The notes: a model not told the origin generated them from the sequence alone. Positions 16,790 through 26,356 are shown, counted from the first letter of the stretch. The stretch is 64,000 nucleotides of DNA from Nioella sp. MMSF_3534 (GCF_030732985.1 NZ_JASHJX010000010.1:30791-94790); one strand, 5' to 3'. Made by a program: numbers and translations.

Positions 16790-18148
16790 ATGATGGACGG
16801 CACATGTTGCGGACCGGGCTACGCAAGCCCGGCCGAGGCCATCAAGGCCCCCCGCGAAAAACTGCTCTACACGATTGCCATCTACACCGGCACCGGCATT
16901 CAGAAACCGGATTACCTTGCGACGGTGGATGCGGACCCAGACAGCCCGACCTATAGCCAGGTCATCCACCGGCTGGAAATGCCCGGCATCGGGGACGAGT
17001 TGCATCACATGGGCTGGAACGCCTGTTCCTCCTGCCACGATGACAGCTCCATGGCGCGCAAATACCTGCTGGTTCCGGGCGTGCGGTCGAACAATATCCA
17101 CGTCATCGACACGGCCACCGATCCCTATGCGCCGCGCCTGCACAAGGTGATCGACGGGGCCGAGATCAAGGCCAAGGCCAATCTCAGCGGGCCTCACACC
17201 GTGCATTGCCTCGGGTCCGAGATCATCATTTCGTTCCTTGGCGACGCGAAGGGTGAGGCGCCGGGTGGCTATCTGCACCTGAACAAGGATTTCGAGATCG
17301 TCGGCCGGTGGGAAGAGACCATGGGCGACATCAAGTTCGGCTATGATTTCTGGTACCAGCCCCGCCACAACGTGATGATCAGTTCCGAATGGGCCGCGCC
17401 GAATACCTTCATGCCGGGCTTCGATCTGGAAGAGGTCGGCCACCTGAAATACGGGCGCGAGCTGCATATCTGGGATTTCGAGAAACGAACGCCGATCGAG
17501 AGCATGTATCTGGGCGAGGACGGGCTGATCCCGCTGGAGGTCAAGTTCCTGCACGATCCCGACAGCACCCATGGCTTCTGCGGCGCGGCGCTGTCCACCA
17601 ATGTCATCCATTTCTGGAAGTCCGAGGCAGGCAAATGGGAATGGGAAAAGATCATCGACGTGGACAACGAACCTCATCCCGAATGGCCCATCCCGGTGCC
17701 GGGCGTGATGAGCGCGATCCTCGTGTCGATGGATGACAAGTACCTCTATCTCAACAACTGGTTGCATGGCGACATGCGCCAGTATGACATCACCGATCCG
17801 CATAACCCGAAACTGACCGGCCAGGTCTGGATGGGCGGGCTTCTGGGCAAGGCGCCTCAGGTCAATGGCGTCGACGTCGCGGGCGGGCCGCAGATGTTCC
17901 AGCTCTCGCTGGACGGCAGGCGTCTGTATGTGACCACCTCGCTGTTCTCCACATGGGACAACCAGTTCTACCCGGAGATCCGCGAAAAGGGCGGGGTCAT
18001 GGTGATGATCGATTGCGACGTCGAAAACGGCGGCATGACGATCAACCCCGATTTCATCGTCGATTTCGGCAAGGAACCGAACGGGCCGAGCCGCTGCCAC
18101 GAAACCCGCTACCCCGGTGGCGACTGCACCAGCGATATCTGGCTGTGA
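16790..18148 (+). CDS. SBP56-family protein, paralogue 2 (methanethiol oxidase type)
   Basis: This 452-residue protein resembles human SELENBP1 closely over its whole length: CCGPGYASPAEAI near the start, DYLATVDADPDSPTYSQVIHRL, DELHHMGWNACSSC with both Cys79 and Cys82, GYDFWYQPRHNVMISSEWAAPN, NNWLHGDMRQYDITDP and the end RYPGGDCTSDIWL. The family oxidises methanethiol to formaldehyde, sulfide and peroxide. AAGGGAGGAA precedes the ATG at 16790 (a second ATG follows at once). Its stop overlaps the GTG of a ferredoxin gene. No export signal is visible, unlike described periplasmic MtoX proteins, so the substrate is not proven. Confidence 0.9.
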   Translation: MMDGTCCGPGYASPAEAIKAPREKLLYTIAIYTGTGIQKPDYLATVDADPDSPTYSQVIHRLEMPGIGDELHHMGWNACSSCHDDSSMARKYLLVPGVRSNNIHVIDTATDPYAPRLHKVIDGAEIKAKANLSGPHTVHCLGSEIIISFLGDAKGEAPGGYLHLNKDFEIVGRWEETMGDIKFGYDFWYQPRHNVMISSEWAAPNTFMPGFDLEEVGHLKYGRELHIWDFEKRTPIESMYLGEDGLIPLEVKFLHDPDSTHGFCGAALSTNVIHFWKSEAGKWEWEKIIDVDNEPHPEWPIPVPGVMSAILVSMDDKYLYLNNWLHGDMRQYDITDPHNPKLTGQVWMGGLLGKAPQVNGVDVAGGPQMFQLSLDGRRLYVTTSLFSTWDNQFYPEIREKGGVMVMIDCDVENGGMTINPDFIVDFGKEPNGPSRCHETRYPGGDCTSDIWL

Positions 18149-18549
18149 CCGGAACCCGGACCATCACGCTCGCCAACAGGGGCGGTGCGACCTACCGGGT
18201 CGAGGCCCGCCGCCCGCTGCTCGATACCCTGCGCGAACAGGGGGTCGATCTGCCCTATGGCTGCAAATACGGCGGCTGCATCACCTGCGCGGCCAAACTG
18301 ACCGCGGGGGAGGTGGATCAGCGCCGTCAGGTGGCCCTGAACAATCGACAGATCAACAATGGCTACGTCCTGCTATGCGTCGCCCGCGCCGTCACCGATT
18401 GCACCCTGGAGATCGGCGTCGACAGCCATGACAAGCTGTATCGAAACCCGTTCCTGGACCCGCTGGAGCCGCATGAGCTGAAGGCGGATATCGCCACGTC
18501 CCGGCCCTCGGCCAGCGAAGCCGCAGGACAAGAGAACAAGGATCAATGA
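18145..18549 (+). CDS. Plant-type [2Fe-2S] ferredoxin
   Basis: This 134-residue protein has the ligand pattern CKYGGCITC followed by a distant Cys in YVLLCVARAV, which is the plant-type ferredoxin signature. The GTG start at 18145 overlaps the SBP56-2 stop in GTGA, so the two are translationally coupled. About 35 extra residues follow the ferredoxin domain (SHDKLYRNPFLDPLEPHEL onward), charged and probably disordered. Its reductase and electron acceptor are not in this operon. Confidence 0.88.
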   Translation: MTGTRTITLANRGGATYRVEARRPLLDTLREQGVDLPYGCKYGGCITCAAKLTAGEVDQRRQVALNNRQINNGYVLLCVARAVTDCTLEIGVDSHDKLYRNPFLDPLEPHELKADIATSRPSASEAAGQENKDQ

Positions 18550-18550
18550 C

Positions 18551-19015
18551 ATGCCGGCAACCGCGCTTGACGAGCTTTACGACTACGACCAGACCTTCCT
18601 TGCCGATATTCTGAAATCGGTCAGGACCATCGCCATGGTGGGTGCCAGCGCCGACAAGACCAAGTTCAGCTATGGCGTGCTGCGGGTTCTGCATGAAACG
18701 GGATATGACATGATCCCGGTCAACCCGAACCCGAACCTGACCGAGATCCGCGGCATTCCGGTGTTTCATTCGCTGGAGGAGATCGACCGCCCGGTCGACA
18801 TGGTCGAGGTCTTCCGCCCCAAGGAAGAGCTCTACGCCATTACCGAACAGGCGATTGCCATCGGGGCCAAGGTGCTGTGGGGGCAGATCGGTGTCTATGA
18901 CGACCGGGCGGCGGCGCTGGCCGAAGAGGCCGGTCTCAAGGTGGTGATGAACCGCTGCCCAAAGATCGAGCTGTTCCGCCCGTTCTGGAAACCCCGCCTC
19001 GATCTGGCGATCTGA
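18551..19015 (+). CDS. CoA-binding protein (YccU type)
   Basis: This 154-residue protein has the CoA-binding Rossmann domain: TIAMVGASADKTKFSYGVLRVL, then PVNPNPNLTEIRGIPVFHSLEEI and late VVMNRCPKIE. Family members bind CoA but have no settled reaction. It starts one base after the ferredoxin stop, so it is the third gene of the SBP56-2 operon. The link to SBP56 suggests a CoA-thiol or thioester step; that is inference. Confidence 0.85.
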   Translation: MPATALDELYDYDQTFLADILKSVRTIAMVGASADKTKFSYGVLRVLHETGYDMIPVNPNPNLTEIRGIPVFHSLEEIDRPVDMVEVFRPKEELYAITEQAIAIGAKVLWGQIGVYDDRAAALAEEAGLKVVMNRCPKIELFRPFWKPRLDLAI

Positions 19016-19038
19016 TCCCGGACGGTGCCGGTGAGGGC

Positions 19039-19064
19039 GATCCGCTCAGCGATCCGAGCGGATC
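19039..19064. terminator. Hairpin between convergent genes
   Basis: GATCCGCTC at 19039-19047 pairs with GAGCGGATC at 19056-19064 around eight bases, overlapping the last codons of the GMC oxidoreductase gene. No T run follows, so it may be a weak or factor-aided terminator. Confidence 0.45.
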
Positions 19065-20647
19065 ATGTCAGCGGCCTTTTCGGCGATCATGACCGTGGGC
19101 GAATTGGTGTTGCCCGAGGTGATCGTCGGCATGATCGAGGCATCGACGACGCGCAGCCCGTCCATCCCGTGGACCTTCAGCCGTGCATCCACGACCGCGC
19201 CGGGGCCGTGGCCCATGCGGGCGGTGCCGACGGGGTGAAAAATGGTCGTGCCGATCTGGCCCGCGGCCTCGATCAGTTCGGACTCTGATGCGTATTCGGA
19301 GCCGGGGCGGATTTCATGCGGCTTGAACTGCGCCAGCGGGGCCTGAGCGACAATCCGGCGGGTCAGCTCGATGGAGCGGGCGGCGGTGATCCGGTCGGCC
19401 TCGGTCGACAGATAATTGGGCCGGATCGCGGGGGCGTCGGACGGGTCGGGGGATTTCAGGCGGACATCGCCACGCGAGCCCGGCCGCAGGTTGCAGACAG
19501 ACGCGGTGAAGGCCGGGAACGGGTCCAGATCCTCGCCGAACTTGGGCAGGGAGAGCGGCTGGACGTGATATTCCAGATCGGGTGTTTCCAGCGCGGGATC
19601 CGACTTGGCAAAGGCCCCGAGTTGAGAGGGCGCCATCGACATCGGTCCCCGGCGTCTCAGCGCATAGTCCAGCCCGATCCTGGCCTTGCCGAACAGGGTG
19701 GAGGCCATCTGGTTCAGCGTCTTCACGCCTTCAACCCGGTAGGACAGGCGCAATTGCAGATGGTCCTGCAGGTTGCCGCCGACACCGTCCATGTCATGCG
19801 CCACGGCGATCCCGTGGTCCTGCAAATGCTGCCCCGGTCCGATCCCCGACAGCATCATCAGTTGCGGCGAGCCGATCGCACCGGCTGACAGGATCACCTC
19901 TCGCCCCGCTTTCGCCATCGCGGGCTGGCCGTCCTTGAGAAAACGGATGCCAGTGGTCCTGCGCCCCTCCAGCATCAGCCCCTGCGCCTGCGCGCCGGTC
20001 AGCACGGTCAGGTTCTGCCGGTCGCTGGCGGGCCGAAGAAATCCGCGCGCCGTGGACCAGCGCCAGCCGCGCCGTTGGTTGACCTGGAAATAGCCCACGC
20101 CCTCGTTATTGCCCCGGTTGAAATCGTCGGTGCGCGGGATGCCCGCGGCCTCGGCGGCGTCTGCGAACCGGTCGAGGATTTCCCAGCTCAGGCGGGGCTG
20201 TTCCACCCGCCATTCGCCGCCCGCACCGTGGTGCTCGCTTGCCCCTGCGAAGTGATCCTCGGATTTCAGGAAATAGGGCAGCACATCGTCCCAGCCCCAA
20301 CCGGCATTGCCCATCTGCCGCCACTGGTCATAATCGCGCGCCTGTCCGCGCATGTAGATCATGCCGTTGATCGCCGAACAGCCGCCCAGAATGCGCCCGC
20401 GCGGATAGAGGATCGACCGCCCACCAAGTCCGGGTTCCGCCTCGGTCTGAAACATCCAGTCGGTGCGCGGATTGCCGATGCAATAGAGGTAGCCCACCGG
20501 GATCTTGACCCAGATGTAGTTGTCCCGGCCCCCGGCCTCCAGCAGCAGAACGCTGACGCGCGGGTCTTCGGACAGGCGATTGGCCAGAACGCAGCCCGCC
20601 GTGCCCGCGCCCACGATCACGTAGTCGAACTGTCCGTAGTCTTTCAT
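19046..20647 (-). CDS. GMC family oxidoreductase (choline dehydrogenase-like)
   Basis: This 533-residue flavoprotein oxidises an alcohol to an aldehyde. The N-terminal FAD motif [16 protein letters not shown], the GMC signature [23 protein letters not shown], and the C-terminal catalytic region HPVGTARMG with [19 protein letters not shown] are all present. The ATG at 20647 was chosen over a GTG six bases upstream because GAGGGG lies seven bases before it. It stands downstream of the TRAP genes on the same strand, so its substrate is probably the imported compound or the product of the nearby P450. Confidence 0.92.
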   Translation of the reverse strand: MKDYGQFDYVIVGAGTAGCVLANRLSEDPRVSVLLLEAGGRDNYIWVKIPVGYLYCIGNPRTDWMFQTEAEPGLGGRSILYPRGRILGGCSAINGMIYMRGQARDYDQWRQMGNAGWGWDDVLPYFLKSEDHFAGASEHHGAGGEWRVEQPRLSWEILDRFADAAEAAGIPRTDDFNRGNNEGVGYFQVNQRRGWRWSTARGFLRPASDRQNLTVLTGAQAQGLMLEGRRTTGIRFLKDGQPAMAKAGREVILSAGAIGSPQLMMLSGIGPGQHLQDHGIAVAHDMDGVGGNLQDHLQLRLSYRVEGVKTLNQMASTLFGKARIGLDYALRRRGPMSMAPSQLGAFAKSDPALETPDLEYHVQPLSLPKFGEDLDPFPAFTASVCNLRPGSRGDVRLKSPDPSDAPAIRPNYLSTEADRITAARSIELTRRIVAQAPLAQFKPHEIRPGSEYASESELIEAAGQIGTTIFHPVGTARMGHGPGAVVDARLKVHGMDGLRVVDASIMPTITSGNTNSPTVMIAEKAADMIRSDR

Positions 20648-20722
20648 CTGCACGCCCCTCGCCGTTTCTGGCAGAGTTCCCCATTTTTCCAGCGGGGTAA
20701 ACGGGGGACATGGCCCCCGGCG

Positions 20723-22075
20723 CTACAACACCGAAGGCAGCCAGAGCACAATTGCCGGGAACATGATCAGCACCACCACGCGCACGATCTCGGCCCCGAA
20801 GAAGGGCATGACGCCCTTGAACGTGTCGATCATCGGCGTGTCCTTGGCGAGCGCCGATATGACGAAGACGTTCATCCCCACGGGGGGCGTGATCAGCCCC
20901 AGCTCGACAACGATCAGCGCCAGTATCCCGAACCAGATCTTCAGCTCCTCCGTGCTCATCCCGAAGCCGGTGTCGGGGCCGAAGGCATAAAGCCCGCCAT
21001 TGAGCTCGACCAGCACCGGCCAGAAGAACGGGATGACCAGCAGGATCATCGACAGCGAATCCATCAGGCAGCCCAGAAGCACGAGCGCGATCAGGAGCAG
21101 GATCAGAACCGTCATCGGTTCAAGGCCGGAACCCGAGATCCATTCCGCCGTGGCCTGCGGCATCCGGATGCGGGACATGAAGATCTTCATCAGTTCCGCC
21201 CCCAGAAGGATCAGGTAGATCATGCCGGTGGTCTGCGCGGTTTCCTTCAGGCTGTCGATGGTGTCGGTCCAGGACAGGCTGCGCCGGGCAAGCCCGTAGA
21301 CGGCCACCAGAAACACGCCCATGGCCGCGCCGGGGGTAGGGTTGTAGAACCCGCCATAGATGCCGCCCAGGACGAGGGCGAAAATACCGACCACGGGCAG
21401 CACGCCAAGCGTGGCGGCAATGAATTCGGCCCGGTCCGCGGCGCCGCCCTTGGGGCCTGCCTCTGGACGGATCAGCACGTAGAGAAGGATCGTGATCAGG
21501 AAGAAGAACACCGCCATGATGCCGGGGATCATCGCGGCCATGAACATGGTCACGATATTGGCCTCGACGATGATCGAATAGATGATCAGCACGACAGAGG
21601 GCGGAATGAGGATGCCAAGCACGCCGCCTGCCGCGAGCGACCCGGTGGCCAGCGACCCCGAATAGTTGAAGCGCCTGAGTTCCGGCAAGGCGATGCGGCC
21701 CATGGTCGAGGCTGTGGCCAGCGACGATCCCGACACCGCGCCAAAGCCCGCGCAGCCCGCAATCGCGGCCATGGCGGTGCCGCCCGGTGCCCATCCGAGC
21801 CAGGCATTCGCGCCCCGGAACAGCGCCTTGGACAGACCGACGCGGGATGCGATGGCCCCCATCAGCACGAACATCGGCACCACCGACAGCCCGTAGTTGG
21901 AGAACTGTCCATAGGCCAGCGTCTTGAGCTGGTTCAGAACCGTGAACGGCCCGTTCATCAGGACCGTTCCGATCCCTCCGACAAGGATCATCGCATAGGC
22001 GATCGGCATGCGCATTGCGATCAGCAGGATCAGAACGACCAGGCTGACCAGCCCGAGGGTGATGGGATCAAGCAT
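20723..22075 (-). CDS. dctM: TRAP transporter large permease (DctM type)
   Basis: This 450-residue protein has about twelve hydrophobic helices and DctM features such as PIAYAMILVGGIGTVLMNG near the start, GSSLATASTMGRIALPEL, GGVLGILIPPSVVLIIYSI and LITPPVGMNVFVISALAKD. It forms the Na+-driven channel of a tripartite periplasmic transporter with the DctQ and DctP proteins encoded just upstream. Such systems usually import carboxylates. It is followed by the GMC oxidoreductase gene. Confidence 0.93.
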   Translation of the reverse strand: MLDPITLGLVSLVVLILLIAMRMPIAYAMILVGGIGTVLMNGPFTVLNQLKTLAYGQFSNYGLSVVPMFVLMGAIASRVGLSKALFRGANAWLGWAPGGTAMAAIAGCAGFGAVSGSSLATASTMGRIALPELRRFNYSGSLATGSLAAGGVLGILIPPSVVLIIYSIIVEANIVTMFMAAMIPGIMAVFFFLITILLYVLIRPEAGPKGGAADRAEFIAATLGVLPVVGIFALVLGGIYGGFYNPTPGAAMGVFLVAVYGLARRSLSWTDTIDSLKETAQTTGMIYLILLGAELMKIFMSRIRMPQATAEWISGSGLEPMTVLILLLIALVLLGCLMDSLSMILLVIPFFWPVLVELNGGLYAFGPDTGFGMSTEELKIWFGILALIVVELGLITPPVGMNVFVISALAKDTPMIDTFKGVMPFFGAEIVRVVVLIMFPAIVLWLPSVL

Positions 22076-22081
22076 AGGGTG

Positions 22082-22630
22082 TCAGTTCCCGCCCCGGGTC
22101 GTCTTGCCGAGGTTTTCGATGAGCGTGATGAACGAGGCCAATGCCAGCAGAGCCAGTGACAGAAGACAGGGCAGGTAGGCCCACCAGATTGGCACCTGCA
22201 AGATGGCGGTGGTGTAGTTGTACTGGCGCTGGCTCAGCATGCCGCCATACATCGCGTAGAGCAGCAGAATGCCGAAGATCAGGGCCACGACCGACGCAAC
22301 CAGCGCGAAGATGGCGATCCAGAGGGGCGAGGCGCGCGAGGTGAAGATATCGGCGCTGACATTGGCGCCCGAGATCTGGCAATAGGGCAGAAAGGCGAAG
22401 GCCGCGATGGCGATGCCCATCTGGGTCAGTTCGAAGTCGCCCTGAAAGGTGATGGCCGCCTCGGGAAACAGGATTTCCCAGAAGGCCAGCGCGCTGACCA
22501 CGGACCAGACATTCATCAGGACAACGGCCAGCACCATCACGCCGCCCAGGATGGCCCAGGTGGTGATCACGGTTTCCGCCGCACCGGTCCAGCCGGTGCG
22601 ACGGGTATCCTGGGCGACCGCCTCCATCAC
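22082..22630 (-). CDS. dctQ: TRAP transporter small permease (DctQ type)
   Basis: This 182-residue protein has four hydrophobic helices, as expected for DctQ, with the typical AFAFLPYCQISGANVSADIFTSR region. Its start overlaps the DctP stop by four bases, and the DctM gene begins six bases after its stop, so the three transporter genes form one transcript. Confidence 0.9.
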   Translation of the reverse strand: MMEAVAQDTRRTGWTGAAETVITTWAILGGVMVLAVVLMNVWSVVSALAFWEILFPEAAITFQGDFELTQMGIAIAAFAFLPYCQISGANVSADIFTSRASPLWIAIFALVASVVALIFGILLLYAMYGGMLSQRQYNYTTAILQVPIWWAYLPCLLSLALLALASFITLIENLGKTTRGGN

Positions 22631-23661
22631 ATGTCGGAAGCGTTGGCGGCGATGGCGGCGCGGGCGTGCGCGACCAGTGCGGCGCCGTCGATGCCCATGC
22701 CGGACACCTCTTCGATCCAGCGATCGACAACCGGTTCCAGAGCGGCCTGGAAGGCGGCGGTTTCATCGTCGGTCAGGGTGACATGGGTATTGCCCGCGTT
22801 CACAGCCATGTTGATGCCGAAATCATCCGAGGCACGCCAGATTTCACCCACTTGGCCCCACCATTCGCGGTTGGAGGCCTCGCGGAAGGCGGCCTGGATA
22901 TCCTCGGGCAGGCTGTTCCAGCGGTCGGCATTCATCGACACCTGGAAGGTGGTGGTGCCGAAGCGGGCCATGTCGGCACCTTCGATCTGGTATTCGGTCT
23001 GTTCCTGAATGCGCAGCGGCGGGATGATTTCCCATGGGATGAAGGCCCCGTCCACAACGCCGGTTTGCAGCGCCTGCGGCAGTTCCGGCACCGGCATGGC
23101 GACGGGCGTCGCGCCGAGCGCCTCGATGATCCATGCCCCCGTGCGGGTCGGAATGCGCATCCGAAGGCCATCAAGGTCGGCGGGGCTGCGCACCTCGCGG
23201 TTGACCATGTGAATACCCTGGCCGGCATGGACATGCAGGAACATCACCTCGACACCCTGGTATTCCTGACGCAGGTCGCTTTCGAACATGTCGTACATGG
23301 CGAGATTGGTGGCCACCGGATCGTTCACGTAGACGAAGGGCAGTTCGAACACCTCGGTCCGTGGGAACAGACCGGGTGTATAGCCGTTCACCGTCCAGAT
23401 CAGATCGACGACGCCGTCACGGGCCTGGCTGATCAGTTCGGGCGGACGGCCGCCGAGGGTCATGGCCGGGAAGATCTCGATATCGACCTGCCCGCCGGAC
23501 AGTTCCTCAACGCGGGCGGCCCAAGGTTCCAGCATCTGGGTGTGGGCCGGGGCCTGGGCGCTGAGCAGGTGATGCAGGCGGAACGTGTGGTCCTGGGCGC
23601 TGACGCTGCTGGCCAGCCCCATGACAGCGGCGAAGGCGCCGATGGCGATGGTGGTTCTCAT
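22627..23661 (-). CDS. dctP: TRAP transporter solute-binding protein (DctP type)
   Basis: This 344-residue periplasmic protein begins with a Sec signal (MRTTIAIGAFAAVMGLASSVSA) and shows DctP features: GGQVDIEIFPAMTLGGRPPELISQARDGVVDL and the ligand-facing Arg in DLDGLRMRIPTRTGAW. The conserved Arg suggests a carboxylate-bearing ligand. A strong GGGAGG ribosome site precedes the ATG. It heads the dctPQM-GMC transcript, about 110 bp downstream of the ferredoxin gene. Confidence 0.92.
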   Translation of the reverse strand: MRTTIAIGAFAAVMGLASSVSAQDHTFRLHHLLSAQAPAHTQMLEPWAARVEELSGGQVDIEIFPAMTLGGRPPELISQARDGVVDLIWTVNGYTPGLFPRTEVFELPFVYVNDPVATNLAMYDMFESDLRQEYQGVEVMFLHVHAGQGIHMVNREVRSPADLDGLRMRIPTRTGAWIIEALGATPVAMPVPELPQALQTGVVDGAFIPWEIIPPLRIQEQTEYQIEGADMARFGTTTFQVSMNADRWNSLPEDIQAAFREASNREWWGQVGEIWRASDDFGINMAVNAGNTHVTLTDDETAAFQAALEPVVDRWIEEVSGMGIDGAALVAHARAAIAANASDM

Positions 23662-23773
23662 GTCTTTCCTCCCTTTGGTGGCTGGCTTTCGGAACTTGAC
23701 CGGACCAGCTTTTCCACGGTTCAGTCAACCGCGAATTCTTGACGTTGTCACGCATCTGGTGCCCTGCCGGGCG

Positions 23774-24097
23774 CTAGATCTGCGTGTCGGGCAGGTGCAG
23801 AACCAGCCCGTCGAGTTCTTCCGTCATCGTGATCTGGCAGGACAGGCGGCTGGCAGCGGTCACCGTGCTTGCTGCAAATTCCAGCATATCCGCCTCGGTG
23901 TCTTCTGCCGGGCCGACCCGGTCTGCCCATTCATCCGCAACATGCACGTGGCATGTCGCGCAGGCCATGGCGCCGCCGCATTCGGCGGTGATCCCGTCGA
24001 TGCCATGGGCCAGGGCGGTCTGCATGGCACTGTCACCGGACCGGGCGTCAACCGTCCGGGATGTTCCCTGCGATGCAATGAAGGTGAGCCTTGGCAT
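23774..24097 (-). CDS. Adrenodoxin-type [2Fe-2S] ferredoxin
   Basis: This 107-residue ferredoxin has the vertebrate/putidaredoxin-type ligand pattern ECGGAMACATCHVHV with a late LSCQI Cys, and the DTEADMLEFA segment used for docking to P450s. It follows the P450 gene by 23 bases on the same strand and is its likely electron donor. No dedicated ferredoxin reductase gene is adjacent. Confidence 0.92.
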   Translation of the reverse strand: MPRLTFIASQGTSRTVDARSGDSAMQTALAHGIDGITAECGGAMACATCHVHVADEWADRVGPAEDTEADMLEFAASTVTAASRLSCQITMTEELDGLVLHLPDTQI

Positions 24098-24120
24098 TAT
24101 TTCGGCAATCCTTGCACAGT

Positions 24121-25296
24121 TCAGTTCAGCCGGACCGGCAGGTTCAGCGGCCCGCGAAAGCCGAAGCCCTTCCAGATCACGGTTTCGGGCCGCACCAGTT
24201 CCATGTTCGGGAAGCGGTCGAAGATCATTGGAAGCATGATCTTCCCCAGCATCATTCGCGCCAGATGGGTGCCCATGCAGTGATGCGGGCCAGAGCCGAA
24301 ACTCTGATGCGGGTTGCGGGCCCGGAAGGCGTTGAAAAGATGTCCGTCCTCGAACAGGTCCTCGTCGTGGTTCGAGGACGCCTGACAGGTCATCACCACT
24401 GTCCCCTTGGGGATGTCGATGCCCCGGATCTGGGTGTCACGCGTGGCGCGGCGGGAACTGACCTGAATGGGCGCGACCCACCGGATCGCTTCCTCGAACG
24501 CAGAGCCCCACTGACCCGTGCTCCTGATCTCGTCCAACTGGTCGGGGTTGGTCAGCAGGCCGTAAAGAACCGTCAGCAGCGCGTCGCGCGGCTCATTGAT
24601 GCCGCCGCCGATGGCGATCTTGATATTGGCGACGATCTGGCTCCACGCGATGGGGTCATCAGCATTCACCATCACGGATAGCGCGGTTTGATCGGGATTG
24701 GCGCGGTAATACTCCGCCTTCCGCTCCATCAGGGCATCCATCGCCAGATGAGCGCGGTCCACCCGTTCGAAGGGTTCATCGAACCAGCCGAAATTTCCCG
24801 CCCCGTCAATCAGCGCCTGCGACCAGAACTGCATATCGTCATCGCTGGCCTCGGACAGGCCCAGAATATCCGCAAGGATCCGGGCGGCCAGCGGGCCTGC
24901 CAGCGTCGGGAAGAGATCGACCACCTCGCCCTTCGGCAGACGGTCCAGATACTCGCCCGCCAGCTTTTCATAGGCCGGTCCCCAGAGCGTCTTCAGATTG
25001 CGCGGCGAGAAGGTGGGCATCATGGCGTTGCGTTCGCGCAGATGCTCTTCGCCGTCCTTGCGCATCAGCGTGTGGGCATGGAAGGCGCGTTTCATCGGGG
25101 TATCGGGGTCGTCGGACGACCATGTTTCGGGATCGTCCTTCACCGCGCGGGTGTCGGCTGCCTTGGTCAGCATCACCCGGTTGACCGCGCTGACCGACAC
25201 GACCGGGCTGCTCGCGCGCATCTGCCGGTAGAACGGATAGGGGTTGTCGATCAGTTGCGTGATCGTCACCGCGTCATTGACGGGTGCCAGCGGCAT
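24121..25296 (-). CDS. Cytochrome P450
   Basis: This 391-residue soluble bacterial P450 hydroxylates or dealkylates an unknown substrate. The heme-binding loop FGSGPHHCMGTHLA supplies the Cys ligand, and EEAIRW gives the ExxR pair. The I-helix reads AIGGGINEPRD, so the usual acid-Thr proton-relay pair (E/D-T) is replaced by Glu-Pro, which may mean a different oxygen-activation route. A GGGAGGA site precedes the ATG. It is divergent from a LysR gene and leads the ferredoxin, and probably the TRAP and GMC genes. Confidence 0.93.
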   Translation of the reverse strand: MPLAPVNDAVTITQLIDNPYPFYRQMRASSPVVSVSAVNRVMLTKAADTRAVKDDPETWSSDDPDTPMKRAFHAHTLMRKDGEEHLRERNAMMPTFSPRNLKTLWGPAYEKLAGEYLDRLPKGEVVDLFPTLAGPLAARILADILGLSEASDDDMQFWSQALIDGAGNFGWFDEPFERVDRAHLAMDALMERKAEYYRANPDQTALSVMVNADDPIAWSQIVANIKIAIGGGINEPRDALLTVLYGLLTNPDQLDEIRSTGQWGSAFEEAIRWVAPIQVSSRRATRDTQIRGIDIPKGTVVMTCQASSNHDEDLFEDGHLFNAFRARNPHQSFGSGPHHCMGTHLARMMLGKIMLPMIFDRFPNMELVRPETVIWKGFGFRGPLNLPVRLN

Positions 25297-25393
25297 GACG
25301 AGATCCTCCCTTCGCGTCCTGTACGTCCCGGCTTATCTTGCCTTGTCGGATCGAACAACTTAATGGAATTGATCGACCGGATCGAATTTATTG

Positions 25394-26338
25394 ATGGACT
25401 GGCAAATGAAAGCACTGAACATTGATTTCGCCGATCTGCGCACCCTTCGGCTGGTGCATGAACACCGGTCCTTCTCGGTTGCCGCGCAGATGCTTGGCGT
25501 GAACCAGTCGGCGGTCAGTTACACGATCGAGAAACTGCGCCGTATCTTCGACGATCAGCTGTTCTTCCGTCAGGGCACCCAGGTAGAGGCTACCGAACGC
25601 TGCTCGGCCATCGCGGTCTCGGCGGAATCGTTGCTAGCGGAGATAGAGCGGCTGGCGACGCCTGAGGCGTTCGATCCCTCCGAGGCCGAGCATACCTTTA
25701 CCATCGCCTGCAATTTCTACGAACGGCAGTTGATTCTGCCGCTTGTCATGCGGCGGTTGCGGGACGAGGCGCCAAATATTCGGGTGGAAGCCATCAACTC
25801 GATCTCGCAGGGCCACCTGCAACTCAAACGGGGAGAGGCAGAGCTGTTGATCGGCCCGCTGATGACGGAACAGGCGGGCTTCTACTGCCGCAACCTTCTG
25901 GCCGAACGCTATGTCTGTATCATGGACCCGGCAAACCCGCTGGCCAATGCGCCCCTGACACTGGAAGCGTACCTTGCCGCGCGTCATGCGGTTGTGCTTT
26001 ATGGCGGTGGCTGGCGGTCGGGCTACCTGCGTTACCTCGACCGGCTGGGACATGTTCTGAACCAGGTTCTGACTGTGCCAAGCCCTGCTGGGTTGAATCG
26101 CATCATCGCGGGCACGGACCTGATCTCGACGGTGCCCCGGCGCATCGGGGAAACCTTGGGGGGATCGGTTCAGATGGCCGATTGCCCCTGTCCCGCGCCA
26201 TTCAACATCTCCCTGGTCTGGACCGAGCGCACGCATCGGTCGCCCATCCACTCCTGGTTGCGCGAGCTGATCGCGCGAGAGGTGAAGCAGGCGCTTGGGG
26301 ATGCCGCCAGAGACGGGCCTGGCATTGAGGCAGACTGA
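25394..26338 (+). CDS. LysR family transcriptional regulator (P450 module)
   Basis: This 314-residue regulator has an N-terminal LysR helix-turn-helix (FADLRTLRLVHEHRSFSVAAQMLGVNQSAVSYTIEKLRRIF) and a C-terminal effector domain. It is divergent from the P450 gene across 97 bp, the usual layout for a LysR protein controlling its neighbour. The gap contains an imperfect inverted repeat, AATTGATC at 25367-25374 facing GATCGAATT at 25380-25388. An ATG at 25406 is an alternative start. Confidence 0.9.
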   Translation: MDWQMKALNIDFADLRTLRLVHEHRSFSVAAQMLGVNQSAVSYTIEKLRRIFDDQLFFRQGTQVEATERCSAIAVSAESLLAEIERLATPEAFDPSEAEHTFTIACNFYERQLILPLVMRRLRDEAPNIRVEAINSISQGHLQLKRGEAELLIGPLMTEQAGFYCRNLLAERYVCIMDPANPLANAPLTLEAYLAARHAVVLYGGGWRSGYLRYLDRLGHVLNQVLTVPSPAGLNRIIAGTDLISTVPRRIGETLGGSVQMADCPCPAPFNISLVWTERTHRSPIHSWLRELIAREVKQALGDAARDGPGIEAD

Positions 26339-26356
26339 CGAGATGTCATTTGTTTC

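Noticed and set aside
16790..18148. Firm naming of SBP56 paralogue 2 as mtoX
   Set aside because: The family match is strong, but no export signal or maturation genes are seen, so the gene symbol was withheld.
20075..22159. Open frame of 694 codons on the plus strand
   Set aside because: It lies antisense to the GMC and TRAP permease genes, is rich in His, Arg, Asp and Gln in the manner of reverse-complemented GC-rich coding DNA, and has no recognisable domain.
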